A stretch of DNA of 50,976 bases from Burkholderiales bacterium (lineage in GTDB: Bacteria > Pseudomonadota > Gammaproteobacteria > Burkholderiales > Burkholderiaceae_C): positions 1 through 50,976 of the forward strand of contig JAGWLO010000021.1 of assembly GCA_028872015.1 (NCBI GenBank). The letters run 5' to 3'. Shown here in pieces: positions 1 through 7,452 of the stretch (its first letter is position 1; the number at the start of each line of letters is the position of its first letter). The translations under genes were made by a program, and so were the position numbers. Below the pieces are notes generated by a model. That model saw only the letters and a program-made list of their open reading frames with translations. It had not been told where the DNA came from and made no database searches.

Positions 1-278
1 ATTTCGGCCCAGGTAGCCTCGAGCTGCACTTCCTGAATCGTGTGTGCGTCGACAACCAACGTACGCACCTCGGCTGCGCCACTGACTCTCCACCACTGAC
101 CAGGTTGCACTGCCACGTCGCCCTGCACCTTGCTGCTGAGTTTCACCACCAGGTACGAGGACGCGTCCACGACGTGGCCGTCAGCGGCAATCTCTCGGCC
201 CGTGAAGATGGTCCCGCCAAGGGGCTTTCTGCCAACACTGCGGATGGCTACGACGCGCACCAGGTGATCTGTGGTCAT
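1..278 (-). CDS. N-terminal part of a possible RecD-like helicase, cut by the window edge
   Basis: An open frame starts at an ATG (278-276, minus) and stays open to base 1, so at least 92 residues are encoded and the protein continues outside the window. The visible part has no Walker motif. It contains a beta-rich stretch with FTGREI near residue 26 and PGQWWRVSG near residue 65. From memory, such an N-terminus precedes a helix-hairpin-helix segment and an SF1 RecD-like ATPase in some mobile elements; this is an inference. The start lies 13 nt after the stop of the upstream minus-strand small gene, so the two are probably one operon. An unrelated island protein is also possible. Confidence 0.45.
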   Translation of the reverse strand, partial: MTTDHLVRVVAIRSVGRKPLGGTIFTGREIAADGHVVDASSYLVVKLSSKVQGDVAVQPGQWWRVSGAAEVRTLVVDAHTIQEVQLEATWAE

Positions 279-291
279 GGCCTTCGGACGC

Positions 292-504
292 TCAGCGGGG
301 CAGGCGCCCGGTAGCGTCGAGAACCTCTTGCAGCACGCCAAACTTGCTCAACTGACGCCGAAGCTCTCGGGTCTCAGCGCGGAGTGACGCATTCTCTTGC
401 TCGAGTCTGGAAAGGCGTTCCAGCAACTGCGCTGATGCAGCTTCCTTCTTGACGATTACCGACACGCCAGACCCGTCCGAGGTGCTCGAAGCACGGGGCG
501 GCAA
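292..504 (-). CDS. Small coiled-coil protein of unknown function
   Basis: This 70-residue frame starts at a TTG (504), with a GTG at 465 as an alternative start. From about residue 20 to 56 it is a charged heptad-like helix (LLERLSRLEQENASLRAET), a likely parallel coiled coil. No catalytic motif is visible. It sits just upstream of the partial helicase-like gene on the same strand. The reading frame stays open beyond the TTG toward the insertion sequence at 535, so the IS may have separated the gene from its original promoter or 5' end; no better start is visible across the reconstructed junction. Function is not recognised. Confidence 0.45.
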   Translation of the reverse strand: MPPRASSTSDGSGVSVIVKKEAASAQLLERLSRLEQENASLRAETRELRRQLSKFGVLQEVLDATGRLPR

Positions 505-507
505 GAC

Positions 508-528
508 GCCTCGCTTCCGGAGCGAGGC
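508..528. other. Perfect 8-bp hairpin next to the insertion sequence
   Basis: The arms 508-515 and 521-528 are perfect inverted repeats (gcctcgct / agcgaggc) around a 5-nt loop. The hairpin ends 2 bp before the CTAG that flanks the IS. It may be a target feature, or part of the intergenic region that existed before insertion. Confidence 0.5.
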
Positions 529-534
529 CTCTAG

Positions 535-552
535 GAGTGTGGGCGGCAGAAG
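535..552 (+). repeat. Left inverted repeat of the IS
   Basis: This 18-bp terminus matches the reverse complement of 2073-2090 without mismatch. Similarity ends abruptly inside the element at base 553. Confidence 0.85.
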
Positions 553-596
553 GGAAGTCCCTGATGTCTCGTGATCTGCCCGAGCGTTGAGCAGGC

Positions 597-1922
597 ATGG
601 CCATCAGCTACCGCCCCTACGAACCGCAGCAGGAGATGCTGCTGCCCGCATCGCTGCAGGACTGGCTGCCCAAGGGGCACCTGGCGTACTTCATCAGCGA
701 CACGGTCGATGCCCTGGACCTCAAGGCGTTCTTTGCCCGCTATGCCGGCGGTGGCGCCCGCAACCAGCCGTTCCATCCGGCCATGATGGTCAAGGTACTC
801 GTCTACGGTTACGCGACGGGCGTGTTCAGTTCGCGCAAGATTGAGCGCCGGCTGCACGAAGACCTGGCGTTTCGGATGCTGGGCGCAGGCAACTTTCCCA
901 AGCACCGCACGATCCGCGACTTCCGCGCGCTGCACCTCAAGGAACTGAGCGACCTGTTCGTGCAGGTGGTCAAGCTGGCCCGCGAGATGGGTCTGGTCAA
1001 GCTGGGCACGGTGGCTATCGACGGCACCAAGATCAAGGCCAATGCGAGCCGCCACAAGGCGATGAGCTACGAGCGCATGCAGCAGGCCGAAGCCGAATTG
1101 AAGGCACAGATCGACGCCCTGCTGGAGCGCGCGAAGACCACCGATGCGGCCGAGGCCAACGAGCCAGAGCTGGACATCCCGGCCGAGATCGAACGGCGCG
1201 AGACGCGGCTCAAGGCCATTGCCGAAGCCCGCGAGCGGCTGGAGCAGCGTCAGCGCGATGCAGACATCGAGCGCGGCCGCAGTGACGACGACGAGTGCAA
1301 GCCGCGTGACGAGGACGGCAACCCCAAGGGCGGACGCTACAAGCGCGAGTTCGGCGTACCCGAGCCCAAGGCACAGGACAACTTCACCGACCCTGCCAGC
1401 CGCATCATGAAGCGCGCCGGTGGCGGGTTCGATCCGAGCTACAACGCCCAGACAGCCGTCGACGACACGGTGCACATCATCGTGGCCGCGGAGGTGGGCA
1501 ACAACGCGGCCGACGTGGGGCAGTTGCTGCCGATGCTCAAGGCCGTCAAGGACAACACCGGCCAAGCACCGGAGCAGTTGCTGGCCGATGCGGGCTACCG
1601 CAGCGAGAAGAACCTCGAAGACCTGGCCGGCTCAGGCATCGCCGCGGTGGTGGCCTTGGGGCGCGAAGGCAAGCGCTGCGCAGAGATCGACGCCGAGCAG
1701 AGCCCGCACACGGCGGCCATGGCTGCCAAGCTGCAGAGCAACGAAGGCAAGGCGGCGTACCGCAGGCGCAAATGGATTGCCGAGCCACCCAACGGCTGGA
1801 TCAAGAGCGTGCTGGGGTTCCGGCAATTCAGCCTTCGAGGACTGCACCGCGTGCAAGCCGAGTTCAAGCTCGTGTGCTTGGCGTTGAACCTGAGGCGAAT
1901 GGGCAACCTGAAGGCCGCGTGA
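597..1922 (+). CDS. IS1182-family transposase
   Basis: This DDE transposase of 441 residues cuts and joins the ends of its own insertion sequence. The N-terminal part (about 1-110) is the helical DNA-binding domain typical of IS1182/IS5-like enzymes (NFPKHRTIRDFR). Candidate catalytic residues are D142 (VAIDGTKIKANAS), D331 (LLADAGYRS) and E396 (IAEPPNGWIKSVLGFRQFS). Residues 160-260 form a charged coiled-coil insertion. Length and motif order match complete family members, with no frameshift. It starts at ATG 597, inside perfect inverted repeats. Long antisense frames over it have no recognisable content. Confidence 0.93.
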   Translation: MAISYRPYEPQQEMLLPASLQDWLPKGHLAYFISDTVDALDLKAFFARYAGGGARNQPFHPAMMVKVLVYGYATGVFSSRKIERRLHEDLAFRMLGAGNFPKHRTIRDFRALHLKELSDLFVQVVKLAREMGLVKLGTVAIDGTKIKANASRHKAMSYERMQQAEAELKAQIDALLERAKTTDAAEANEPELDIPAEIERRETRLKAIAEARERLEQRQRDADIERGRSDDDECKPRDEDGNPKGGRYKREFGVPEPKAQDNFTDPASRIMKRAGGGFDPSYNAQTAVDDTVHIIVAAEVGNNAADVGQLLPMLKAVKDNTGQAPEQLLADAGYRSEKNLEDLAGSGIAAVVALGREGKRCAEIDAEQSPHTAAMAAKLQSNEGKAAYRRRKWIAEPPNGWIKSVLGFRQFSLRGLHRVQAEFKLVCLALNLRRMGNLKAA

Positions 1923-2072
1923 GGGCAGCAAAATGAGCGAAACCGACTCCAACAGCATGCCCCGGCGGCGCTCGCAAAGCTCTCTGGACGCCACCACGGC
2001 CGCGCCGCGCCGCCGAGCCCACGCAACCGCTGCGTTGCACAGGCAATCGATCAAGCACCTGAGCTCGGCAGA

Positions 2073-2090
2073 CTTCTGCCGCCCACACTC
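2073..2090 (-). repeat. Right inverted repeat of the IS
   Basis: This is the exact reverse complement of the left end. It is followed by CTAG (2091-2094) and then by a 7-bp hairpin (2095-2112; gttgcga / tcgcaac around agcg). Confidence 0.85.
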
Positions 2091-2133
2091 CTAGGTTGCG
2101 AAGCGTCGCAACTCAGTGCACGGAGCACCCCCG

Positions 2134-2424
2134 ATGGAGTACACCAAGACACCCCGCACCGCGCCCCCGCCGGCGCTGCTGACCCCCGCCCAGGCCGCCG
2201 AAGTCTGGGGCGTCAGCGAACGGACCTTCCACAAGCTCCGCGTCGCCGGCCGCACGCCCCAGCCGGTGGAGCTCGGCCCGCGACTGCTGCGCTGGCCACG
2301 CGCGGAACTCGAGGCCGCCGCGGCGAACCTGCCGCGCCGCAGCGAGCCCGCTGCGATGCCCGAGCGCCTCGCCGCCGGGAAGGTCGCCGCACGAGCACGG
2401 CGAGCCGCCGAGCCGGTCGCCTGA
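2134..2424 (+). CDS. AlpA/MerR-like helix-turn-helix DNA-binding protein
   Basis: This 96-residue protein has the layout of phage and plasmid AlpA or excisionase-type regulators: LTPAQAAEVWGVSERTF, then a basic wing region ending GPRLLRWPRAELEA (about residues 16-60). Such proteins control excision or early transcription of mobile elements. The ATG at 2134 is chosen because a GGAG lies about 10 nt upstream; a GTG at 2116 would add six residues. The C-terminal 35 residues are Ala/Arg-rich and probably disordered. It is the first gene of the plus-strand cassette, 23 bp after a hairpin next to the IS, so the IS may have displaced its promoter. Confidence 0.7.
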   Translation: MEYTKTPRTAPPPALLTPAQAAEVWGVSERTFHKLRVAGRTPQPVELGPRLLRWPRAELEAAAANLPRRSEPAAMPERLAAGKVAARARRAAEPVA

Positions 2425-2463
2425 CTACCGCCCGCGCGCTGCGGCGCGTACCCCAGACGTGAC

Positions 2464-2497
2464 GAAGCCCGGCAACCGTTGGCGCGGCCCGGGCTTC
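2464..2497 (+). other. Hairpin between the regulator and the zinc-ribbon gene
   Basis: Arms gaagcccgg (2464-2472) and ccgggcttc (2489-2497) pair perfectly over 9 bp around a 16-nt loop. No T-run follows. An AAGGAAGG ribosome-binding site begins about 2 nt later. It could be an RNA processing or attenuation element within the cassette transcript. Confidence 0.45.
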
Positions 2498-2511
2498 AAG
2501 GAAGGATCGAC

Positions 2512-2730
2512 GTGAACCCTGATTTTCCAGCAGCCCCCGCCGGGGCGCAAGTACGGCATCGGTGCGCGCGGTGCGCCCGCCGCGTGCTGGTCGACGATGC
2601 GGTCGACGCGCACGCGCTGACGCTGTGCGTCGATTGCCTGCCCGCCGTGGCCACGACGCCCGCCGTGCTCGAGCGGGCGCACCTCGGCGCCCTGGCAGCG
2701 CTGGCCGTGGCAAGCGGAGGTGCAGCATGA
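2512..2730 (+). CDS. Small zinc-ribbon protein
   Basis: This 72-residue protein has four cysteines in a C-x2-C-x17-C-x2-C pattern (C18, C21, C39, C42), as expected for a zinc ribbon. The GTG start at 2512 follows a strong AAGGAAGGA about 5 nt upstream; a TTG at 2479 is less likely. Its stop overlaps the ATG of the helicase gene (ATGA), so the two are probably translated together. The role is unknown. Replicative helicases of phage satellites and plasmids often need a DNA-binding partner or a primase zinc domain, and this protein could be such a partner (inference). Confidence 0.6.
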   Translation: MNPDFPAAPAGAQVRHRCARCARRVLVDDAVDAHALTLCVDCLPAVATTPAVLERAHLGALAALAVASGGAA

Positions 2731-4670
2731 CGAGCACCTGCGCGACACAGCTGCGCCACGCCGACTGGGCCGAACTACCGGAGGCAGAGCGCACCCGCCG
2801 GCGCGAGATCCTGCGCGATGCACTGCGGGCAATCGAGTACGGCCAGGGCCGCAAGTACACACGAACCCTGGCGGTTCACCTCGCCGCCGGACTGCCCGAG
2901 GCGGAAGCCTTCGACCTGTGGGCGGAGTTCGTCCACATGGACACGATCACGAACTTTCGCGACCTGCAGTTCACCGAGGCCACATGGGCTGCCCGGCTTG
3001 CACAGCGCCGCGCCGACTCGCGCGATCGAGACCTCGCGGAGTTCCGCGCGATCTGCGCCGACGACGGCCTGCCGCCGGAGGTCAATGGGTGTGGCTATGT
3101 CGGCGTCCTGTGGATCGCCGAAGACTACGAATGGCACGGCTTCGACGGCCGCGATGCAGCCGCGATCGCCGCCGAATGGGCCGATCTGGAGAACAACGTG
3201 GCCGAGCAGATTCTGGAGACCATCATGGCCCGCGTCATGGCACCACCTGCGCCACCTGCGCCACCTGCGCCGCCCGCGCCGACCGTGGCCACGGTGCCTG
3301 CACCGCCCGCGCCGGCACGGGTAGGCCCGCCCAGCGTTCTGGATGTCAGGAGGGGGCTCGCCATCCAGCCCGTGGTGGGCGAGGACGTGCTGGCGCTGGC
3401 GCTGGCCGAGCACTACCAAAGCACTCTGCGCTGGAGCCCCGGCCTGGGCTGGATGGCGCAGGCAGGCCCCGTGTGGCAACGCGACGAAGCGCTGGTCCGC
3501 TATGACGCAGCGCGCCGCGTGTGCAGGCAGGCCGCAGGGCTCGCCAAGACCGATTCAGAGCGCCGCACGTTTCAGTCGTCCAAGACGGTCAATGGCGTGC
3601 TCTCGCTGGCGCAGAGTGACGAGCGCCTGAAGGTGCCGACCGCGGCCTGGGACGCCGACCCGTTCGTGCTGAACACGCCCGACGGTGCGATCGACCTGCG
3701 CACGGGCGCCGCGGTGGATCGCTCGGGGCACTACTTGACCCAGTGCGCTGCGGTCTCGCCCGACTTCAACGCCAGCGCGCCGACGTTCCTGCGGTTCCTG
3801 GCCGACGTGTTCCTGGGTGACCACGACCTAATCGCGTTCGTGCAGCGCCTGCTGGGTTACTGCGCGACAGGCGACCGACGCGAGCAGATTCTGGCGTTCT
3901 GGCACGGGGTCGGGGCGAATGGGAAATCCACGCTGCTGGACCTTGTGCAGTGGCTGCTGGGCGGCTATGCGCTGAACTTGCCGTCTTCTACGTTGATGAC
4001 GACCCGCAGCGAGCAGCACCCCACAAGCATCGCGCAGCTGCGCGGCAAGCGGTTGGCGGTCTCGTCCGAGCTAGATGAGGGCCAGAGTTTCAACGAACCG
4101 CTGGTCAAGTCATTGACAGGCGACGCCACGCTGACCGCCCGGTTTATGAAGGGCGACTTCTTCACGTTCGCCCAGACCCAGAAGCACCTGATCGTCGCCA
4201 ACCATCGACCGCGCCTTCGCGGCGGTGACCCTGCGCTGGCGCGCCGCCTGCTGCTGGTGCCATTCGACGCCGTCTTCGGACCCGACCGACGAGACCCGTC
4301 GATGCCCGACAAGCTGCGCGCCGAAGCACCCGGGATCCTGGCATGGATTGTTCGGGGTGCCGCCCAGTGGCACGCCGAGGGGTTGAAGGCGCCTGATCGC
4401 GTGCGGAGTGCCAGCGCCGACTACCTAGCCGCCCACGACGACCTTGAGCTCTGGATGGAGGAACGCGTGGAACGCGAAGGCGAGTCGAAAGCCGGCGAGC
4501 TCTACACCAACTTCAAGCTGTGGAAGCTGGACAGGGGCGAGAACCCTCCTAGTCAAACCACATGGGGCGAGCGCCTGCAGCGGGTGCCGGGCATCGCGAG
4601 GCGCGTCTCGAACGGGGTTCGCTACTCGCCGATCAGGTTGCGGATACCCACATGGGGGGCGCCGCGATAG
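2727..4670 (+). CDS. D5/P4-family phage or plasmid replicative helicase
   Basis: This 647-residue protein has a Walker A motif at 394-402 (GVGANGKST) and the AAA+ SF3 helicase core of the D5/P4 primase family. A D5_N-like region precedes it (about 200-380, with TPDGAIDLRTG and FLGDHDLIAFVQRLLGY). The core continues through ELDEGQSFNEPLVKSLTGDATLTARF, the VANHRPRLRGGDPALARRLLLVPF motif and a C-terminal winged-helix-like tail. The first 165 residues carry no Toprim or zinc-finger primase signature, so it looks like a helicase without its own primase. A Pro-Ala-rich linker (172-195), coded by 9-bp repeats, separates the two halves. It would unwind the element at its origin. Confidence 0.85.
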   Translation: MTSTCATQLRHADWAELPEAERTRRREILRDALRAIEYGQGRKYTRTLAVHLAAGLPEAEAFDLWAEFVHMDTITNFRDLQFTEATWAARLAQRRADSRDRDLAEFRAICADDGLPPEVNGCGYVGVLWIAEDYEWHGFDGRDAAAIAAEWADLENNVAEQILETIMARVMAPPAPPAPPAPPAPTVATVPAPPAPARVGPPSVLDVRRGLAIQPVVGEDVLALALAEHYQSTLRWSPGLGWMAQAGPVWQRDEALVRYDAARRVCRQAAGLAKTDSERRTFQSSKTVNGVLSLAQSDERLKVPTAAWDADPFVLNTPDGAIDLRTGAAVDRSGHYLTQCAAVSPDFNASAPTFLRFLADVFLGDHDLIAFVQRLLGYCATGDRREQILAFWHGVGANGKSTLLDLVQWLLGGYALNLPSSTLMTTRSEQHPTSIAQLRGKRLAVSSELDEGQSFNEPLVKSLTGDATLTARFMKGDFFTFAQTQKHLIVANHRPRLRGGDPALARRLLLVPFDAVFGPDRRDPSMPDKLRAEAPGILAWIVRGAAQWHAEGLKAPDRVRSASADYLAAHDDLELWMEERVEREGESKAGELYTNFKLWKLDRGENPPSQTTWGERLQRVPGIARRVSNGVRYSPIRLRIPTWGAPR

Positions 4671-4675
4671 GGGGT

Positions 4676-4765
4676 TTGGAACACTTGGAACACTCCACAC
4701 CTTATCGACGTAGGCGCGCGCACACACAATACCTCTGTAATGGGAGAGTGTTCCAAGTGTTCCAA
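4676..4765. repeat. Perfect 20-bp inverted repeat built of doubled 9-bp units
   Basis: Arm 4676-4695 reads TTGGAACAC twice, then TC. Arm 4746-4765 is its exact reverse complement, 50 bp away. Each arm is therefore two direct 9-bp iterons, giving four copies in a 2+2 inverted layout. It may be an iteron origin, a protein-binding regulatory site, or an RNA stem. Confidence 0.75.
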
Positions 4766-4883
4766 GTGCCGCCGTCGTCGGGGGTGTGGGCGCCGGGTGC
4801 CGCCGTCGGGGGTGTGGCCGCCGAAATAGCAAGGCGCTAAATTTCGGGCCGCCTAATTTACCCCGCGCGGTGTTCGTAATTTT

Positions 4884-4916
4884 CGACGCTAATTCGTTAG
4901 AACGAAATTAGCGTCG
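4884..4916. other. Near-perfect AT-rich hairpin
   Basis: Arms cgacgctaattcgtt (4884-4898) and aacgaaattagcgtcg (4901-4916) pair with a single bulged base around a 2-nt loop. There is no T-run, so it is unlikely to be an intrinsic terminator. Candidate roles are an origin hairpin or operator. Confidence 0.55.
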
Positions 4917-5048
4917 ATCTAGACGGTGGCCGATGGAATATTACCGCGGTCTTGTGAACCCGGACAAGCGACGAGTAGACCCCGCCGAAAATTTCCCGGA
5001 CAGTGCCGATGCGGTCGCTGTGGCCGCGTGACCTCGAAAGGATGCGAC

Positions 5049-5306
5049 ATGAGTGAAGTTACGGAGTGGCAGCAGGGCGCGCCCGTGCATAGCGGTTGGT
5101 ACGACGCCTCGATGGCGATGTATCCGGGCCTGCGACGGTTCTGGCACGCGGGCAAGCAGCGGTGGAGTAAACCGGTGCTGGTGACCACAGGTGATGAACG
5201 CACGGAGCGTGTGGGGAGGACGACCACCAGCGAAGCGGTGAACTACCTTGTGTGGTGGCGTGGCTTGACCGCTCCGGCCGCACCGACCGCCCCGAACGCC
5301 GGGTAG
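5049..5306 (+). CDS. Small phage-type hypothetical protein
   Basis: This 85-residue protein starts at an ATG with AAAGGA 8 nt upstream. It has a Trp/Tyr-rich body (SGWYDASM, LRRFWHAGKQRWSKPV, VNYLVWWRGL) like small proteins in phage early regions that begin with a GWYDAS segment, and a low-complexity Pro/Ala tail. No enzyme motif or membrane segment is visible. It lies just past the putative origin and in the same direction as the rest of the cassette. Function is not recognised. Confidence 0.55.
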   Translation: MSEVTEWQQGAPVHSGWYDASMAMYPGLRRFWHAGKQRWSKPVLVTTGDERTERVGRTTTSEAVNYLVWWRGLTAPAAPTAPNAG

Positions 5307-5472
5307 CCCCCGCGCCACGCGACGGTGCAATGCCGATCGCGTTTTCCAGCGGCCCAGCCGTTTCGCTATGACGAATCGGGGAAAGACCAGATAATACGTT
5401 CACAGATTTGCCGATCGCGCAATAGGAGTTACCCTAAACTGCGGCTTACCGTCCGCAATCCAGGGAACCCCC

Positions 5473-6249
5473 GTGCCGATCACCTCGCCCACCACCGTCG
5501 ACGCCTGCGCGCAGGGCCGCGCCCGCCTCGCCGCCTACCATCGCCTGACCGAACTGGCGACCGCCGCCCAGGCTGCCGCTGTGGTTGCCAAGACCCAAGA
5601 ATCCGTCGCCTCCAACGCGGTCGGCAATGCGTTGGCGGATCTCGCTGAGGCCGCGCCCCAGGACCGCAAGCGCTGCGAGGCCGCGCTGGCCGCCGCGCGC
5701 AAAGGCAACGACGGTGCGCGCAACGCAGCCGAGGAAGCTGCCGCGGGTGCGCTCGCTGCCGAGCGTCGCAAGGCCGAAGCGTTCGAAGCAATGCGGGCCG
5801 AGGTACCCGTGATGCAGGCCGTTGTGCTTCAGAGCCAGGCCGACGTCGCCGCGCACGCCCGCGCGTTGCTGGCCGAGATCGTCGCGTTTGCGTTGCCCCG
5901 ACTGCGCGAGGCCGCCGCCTACGGCCAGGCATCTGGCGCCCAGCATGTCATGGCCGCTCTCAACATCCTCTGCATTCCCGACCCGACTCGCCCGGTGAAC
6001 CCGCTGGCCGATGGTTTGCGCGCGAGGACGGCCGCCGGTGCGTTCGTGTCGGTGCTCGATCAGTGGCGTGACGACGCGGTGCTGGTCGCGATGGCCGACG
6101 AACTTGCACAGCCGCGCCAATTGCTGACTGCGTTGCAGCGCGAGGTGCAGGCTGCAACGACGCCGACGACTGGGCCTGCGCGTTGGCACGGACGCACCGA
6201 TCAAGGCGGAGCCTCAAACGGGTCGCTGATCGACCCCGTTACGGCCTGA
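5473..6249 (+). CDS. Ala-rich coiled-coil hypothetical protein
   Basis: This 258-residue protein from a GTG start is almost wholly helical and Ala/Arg/Glu-rich. Residues 20-120 look like a long coiled coil (AALAAARKGNDGARNAAEEAAAGALAAERRK is the type of composition). There is no signal peptide or membrane segment. The region upstream (5307-5472) is unusually AT-rich for this window and carries a GATAAT-like hexamer near 5390, a possible promoter. It could be a structural, scaffold or regulatory protein of the element. The frame remains open for 81 codons after its stop, see findings. Confidence 0.55.
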   Translation: MPITSPTTVDACAQGRARLAAYHRLTELATAAQAAAVVAKTQESVASNAVGNALADLAEAAPQDRKRCEAALAAARKGNDGARNAAEEAAAGALAAERRKAEAFEAMRAEVPVMQAVVLQSQADVAAHARALLAEIVAFALPRLREAAAYGQASGAQHVMAALNILCIPDPTRPVNPLADGLRARTAAGAFVSVLDQWRDDAVLVAMADELAQPRQLLTALQREVQAATTPTTGPARWHGRTDQGGASNGSLIDPVTA

Positions 6250-6476
6250 ATCCAAGGCCGTGGTGACCCTCCAATCGACGACCGGCTACGTGGGCACCGA
6301 CTCGACGGCGGTCGGCCCGCCACGGACCGGCTACGGCCCTGCGCGCAGCGCTGGCGCAGGTCGGACCGGCCCCTGCCGCCGCCGGAAATCGCCGCGGGTC
6401 CTTCCCCGTTTTGGTGCATCAAGGACAATTGCGCGCCCCGATGTGCGCCCAAGTGCGACCGTCTCGAGGGGGTCGC

Positions 6477-7022
6477 ATGCCTGCTAGTCGAGTGAGCCGA
6501 CGCGAGCTGGCCCGGCTCGATGGGTGTTCGGAAAAGCTGGTCCGCAAGGCGATCGCGGAAGGCCGCATCCCTGTTGGCGAAGACGGCCTGGTCGACGCCG
6601 CAATCGCCGGGACCGCGTGGCGTGAAGGCAATGTCCGTAAAGCGCTTCTACGCTGCGAAGAGGGCGCGAACCCGTCCGCAGCGGCGCGGGCGATCGCCGA
6701 CGCGGCCGCGGCCCACCGGGCGGTTCCGCCCTATGCCGATTCGCTGGCCCGGAAAGAGCATTTCCTGTCGCTACTGCGTGAGCTCGAGTTCCGCCAGCGC
6801 GATGGGCAACTGGTCGAGATGGAAGTCGCTAAGGCGATCCTGTTCACCGAGTTCCGGGCGCTGCGCGATTCGTGGCTGGCGTTCCCGGCCAAGTACGCCG
6901 CAATGATCGCCGCGGATCTTTCCATCGACGCCGACAAGCTGACCGAGGTGTTGAGCGGCTACATCCATAAGCACACCGCCGCGCTGGCCCAGCCGTCGGC
7001 GCGCGCGTTCGTTGAAGCCTGA
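6477..7022 (+). CDS. Nu1-like phage terminase small subunit
   Basis: This 181-residue protein has an N-terminal winged helix-turn-helix (about 5-35, VSRRELARLDGCSEKLVRKAIAEGRIP) as in lambda Nu1-type small terminases. A long helix follows with ARKEHFLSLLRELEFRQRDGQLVE and a C-terminal oligomerisation-like part (KYAAMIAADLSIDADKLTEVL). Such subunits recognise the packaging site on phage DNA and recruit the large ATPase subunit. The ATG at 6477 follows GAGGGGG. No large terminase gene is found anywhere in the window, so if functional it must work with another phage's machinery. Confidence 0.65.
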   Translation: MPASRVSRRELARLDGCSEKLVRKAIAEGRIPVGEDGLVDAAIAGTAWREGNVRKALLRCEEGANPSAAARAIADAAAAHRAVPPYADSLARKEHFLSLLRELEFRQRDGQLVEMEVAKAILFTEFRALRDSWLAFPAKYAAMIAADLSIDADKLTEVLSGYIHKHTAALAQPSARAFVEA

Positions 7023-7035
7023 AAGGGACCCCGCC

Positions 7036-7452
7036 ATGCCCGACGCCAAGACTTTGCAGCGCCTGCTGCCCCTCGCGCACTTCACGGGCGTCGGCTGCGG
7101 CACGCCCAGCGCAGTGCCAGCGCGCCCCCGCCCGGCGCCAGCGGCCCGTGTGGCCACGCCCCCGGCCGACCACGACCCCGAACACGAACTGCACGGCGCC
7201 AGCCCCGTGGCGGCCGCGCGCCGCCGCGAGCAGGCCCGGTGCGAGGCGATCCTGGCTGCCGGCGCGCACGACCCGGTGCTGGCGGCCAACCTCGCGTTCA
7301 CTACTCGCGTGCCGCGCGACGAGGCGCTGGCGCTGCTGGCCAGCGGCGCACCGGCCGCGCCGGCTGCAGCGCACCGGCCGCGCCGGCCCACCGTGGCGCC
7401 CCGCGTCGCGTCGGGCTGGGACACGGCATTCGCTGCGGTACGAACGCAATAG
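7036..7452 (+). CDS. Small scaffold-like phage protein
   Basis: This 138-residue protein starts 14 nt after the terminase gene with AAAGGGA upstream. Its middle (about 64-107, ARRREQARCEAILAAGAHD... VPRDEALALLAS) resembles the C-terminal scaffold-like helices that follow the protease domain of phage S49/ClpP-type head maturation proteins. The protease domain itself is absent. It may be an independent scaffold protein or the preserved tail of a deleted protease gene; the good ribosome-binding site favours a real gene. The rest is Pro/Ala-rich. Assignment is by sequence impression only. Confidence 0.45.
   Translation: MPDAKTLQRLLPLAHFTGVGCGTPSAVPARPRPAPAARVATPPADHDPEHELHGASPVAAARRREQARCEAILAAGAHDPVLAANLAFTTRVPRDEALALLASGAPAAPAAAHRPRRPTVAPRVASGWDTAFAAVRTQ

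Larger units (their letters stand above)
535..2090 (+). mobile_element. IS1182-type insertion sequence, apparently intact
   Basis: Perfect inverted terminal repeats (535-552 and 2073-2090, 18 bp, gagtgtgggcggcagaag) enclose one full-length transposase gene. Both ends are flanked by CTAG (531-534 and 2091-2094), which is either a 4-bp palindromic target duplication or an extension of the repeats to 22 bp. There is about 45 nt between the left repeat and the transposase ATG, and about 150 nt after its stop. The reading frame and ends are intact, so it could still be active. It lies between divergently oriented gene groups and does not clearly break a gene. Confidence 0.85.
4671..5048. other. 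Non-coding region after the helicase, candidate replication origin
   Basis: No convincing gene lies in these 378 bp. They hold a long inverted repeat made of TTGGAACAC units (4676-4765), a stretch richer in A and T than its surroundings (about 4840-4930) and an imperfect hairpin (4884-4916). The position directly downstream of a replicative helicase, the iterated 9-mers and the AT-rich patch together resemble a small replicon origin. A ribosome-binding AAAGGA for the next gene lies at 5036-5041. Confidence 0.45.

Noticed and set aside
531..1565. A 344-residue open frame on the minus strand across the transposase gene
   Set aside because: It mirrors the GC-rich codon pattern of the transposase and shows no family motif; the plus-strand transposase explains the region.
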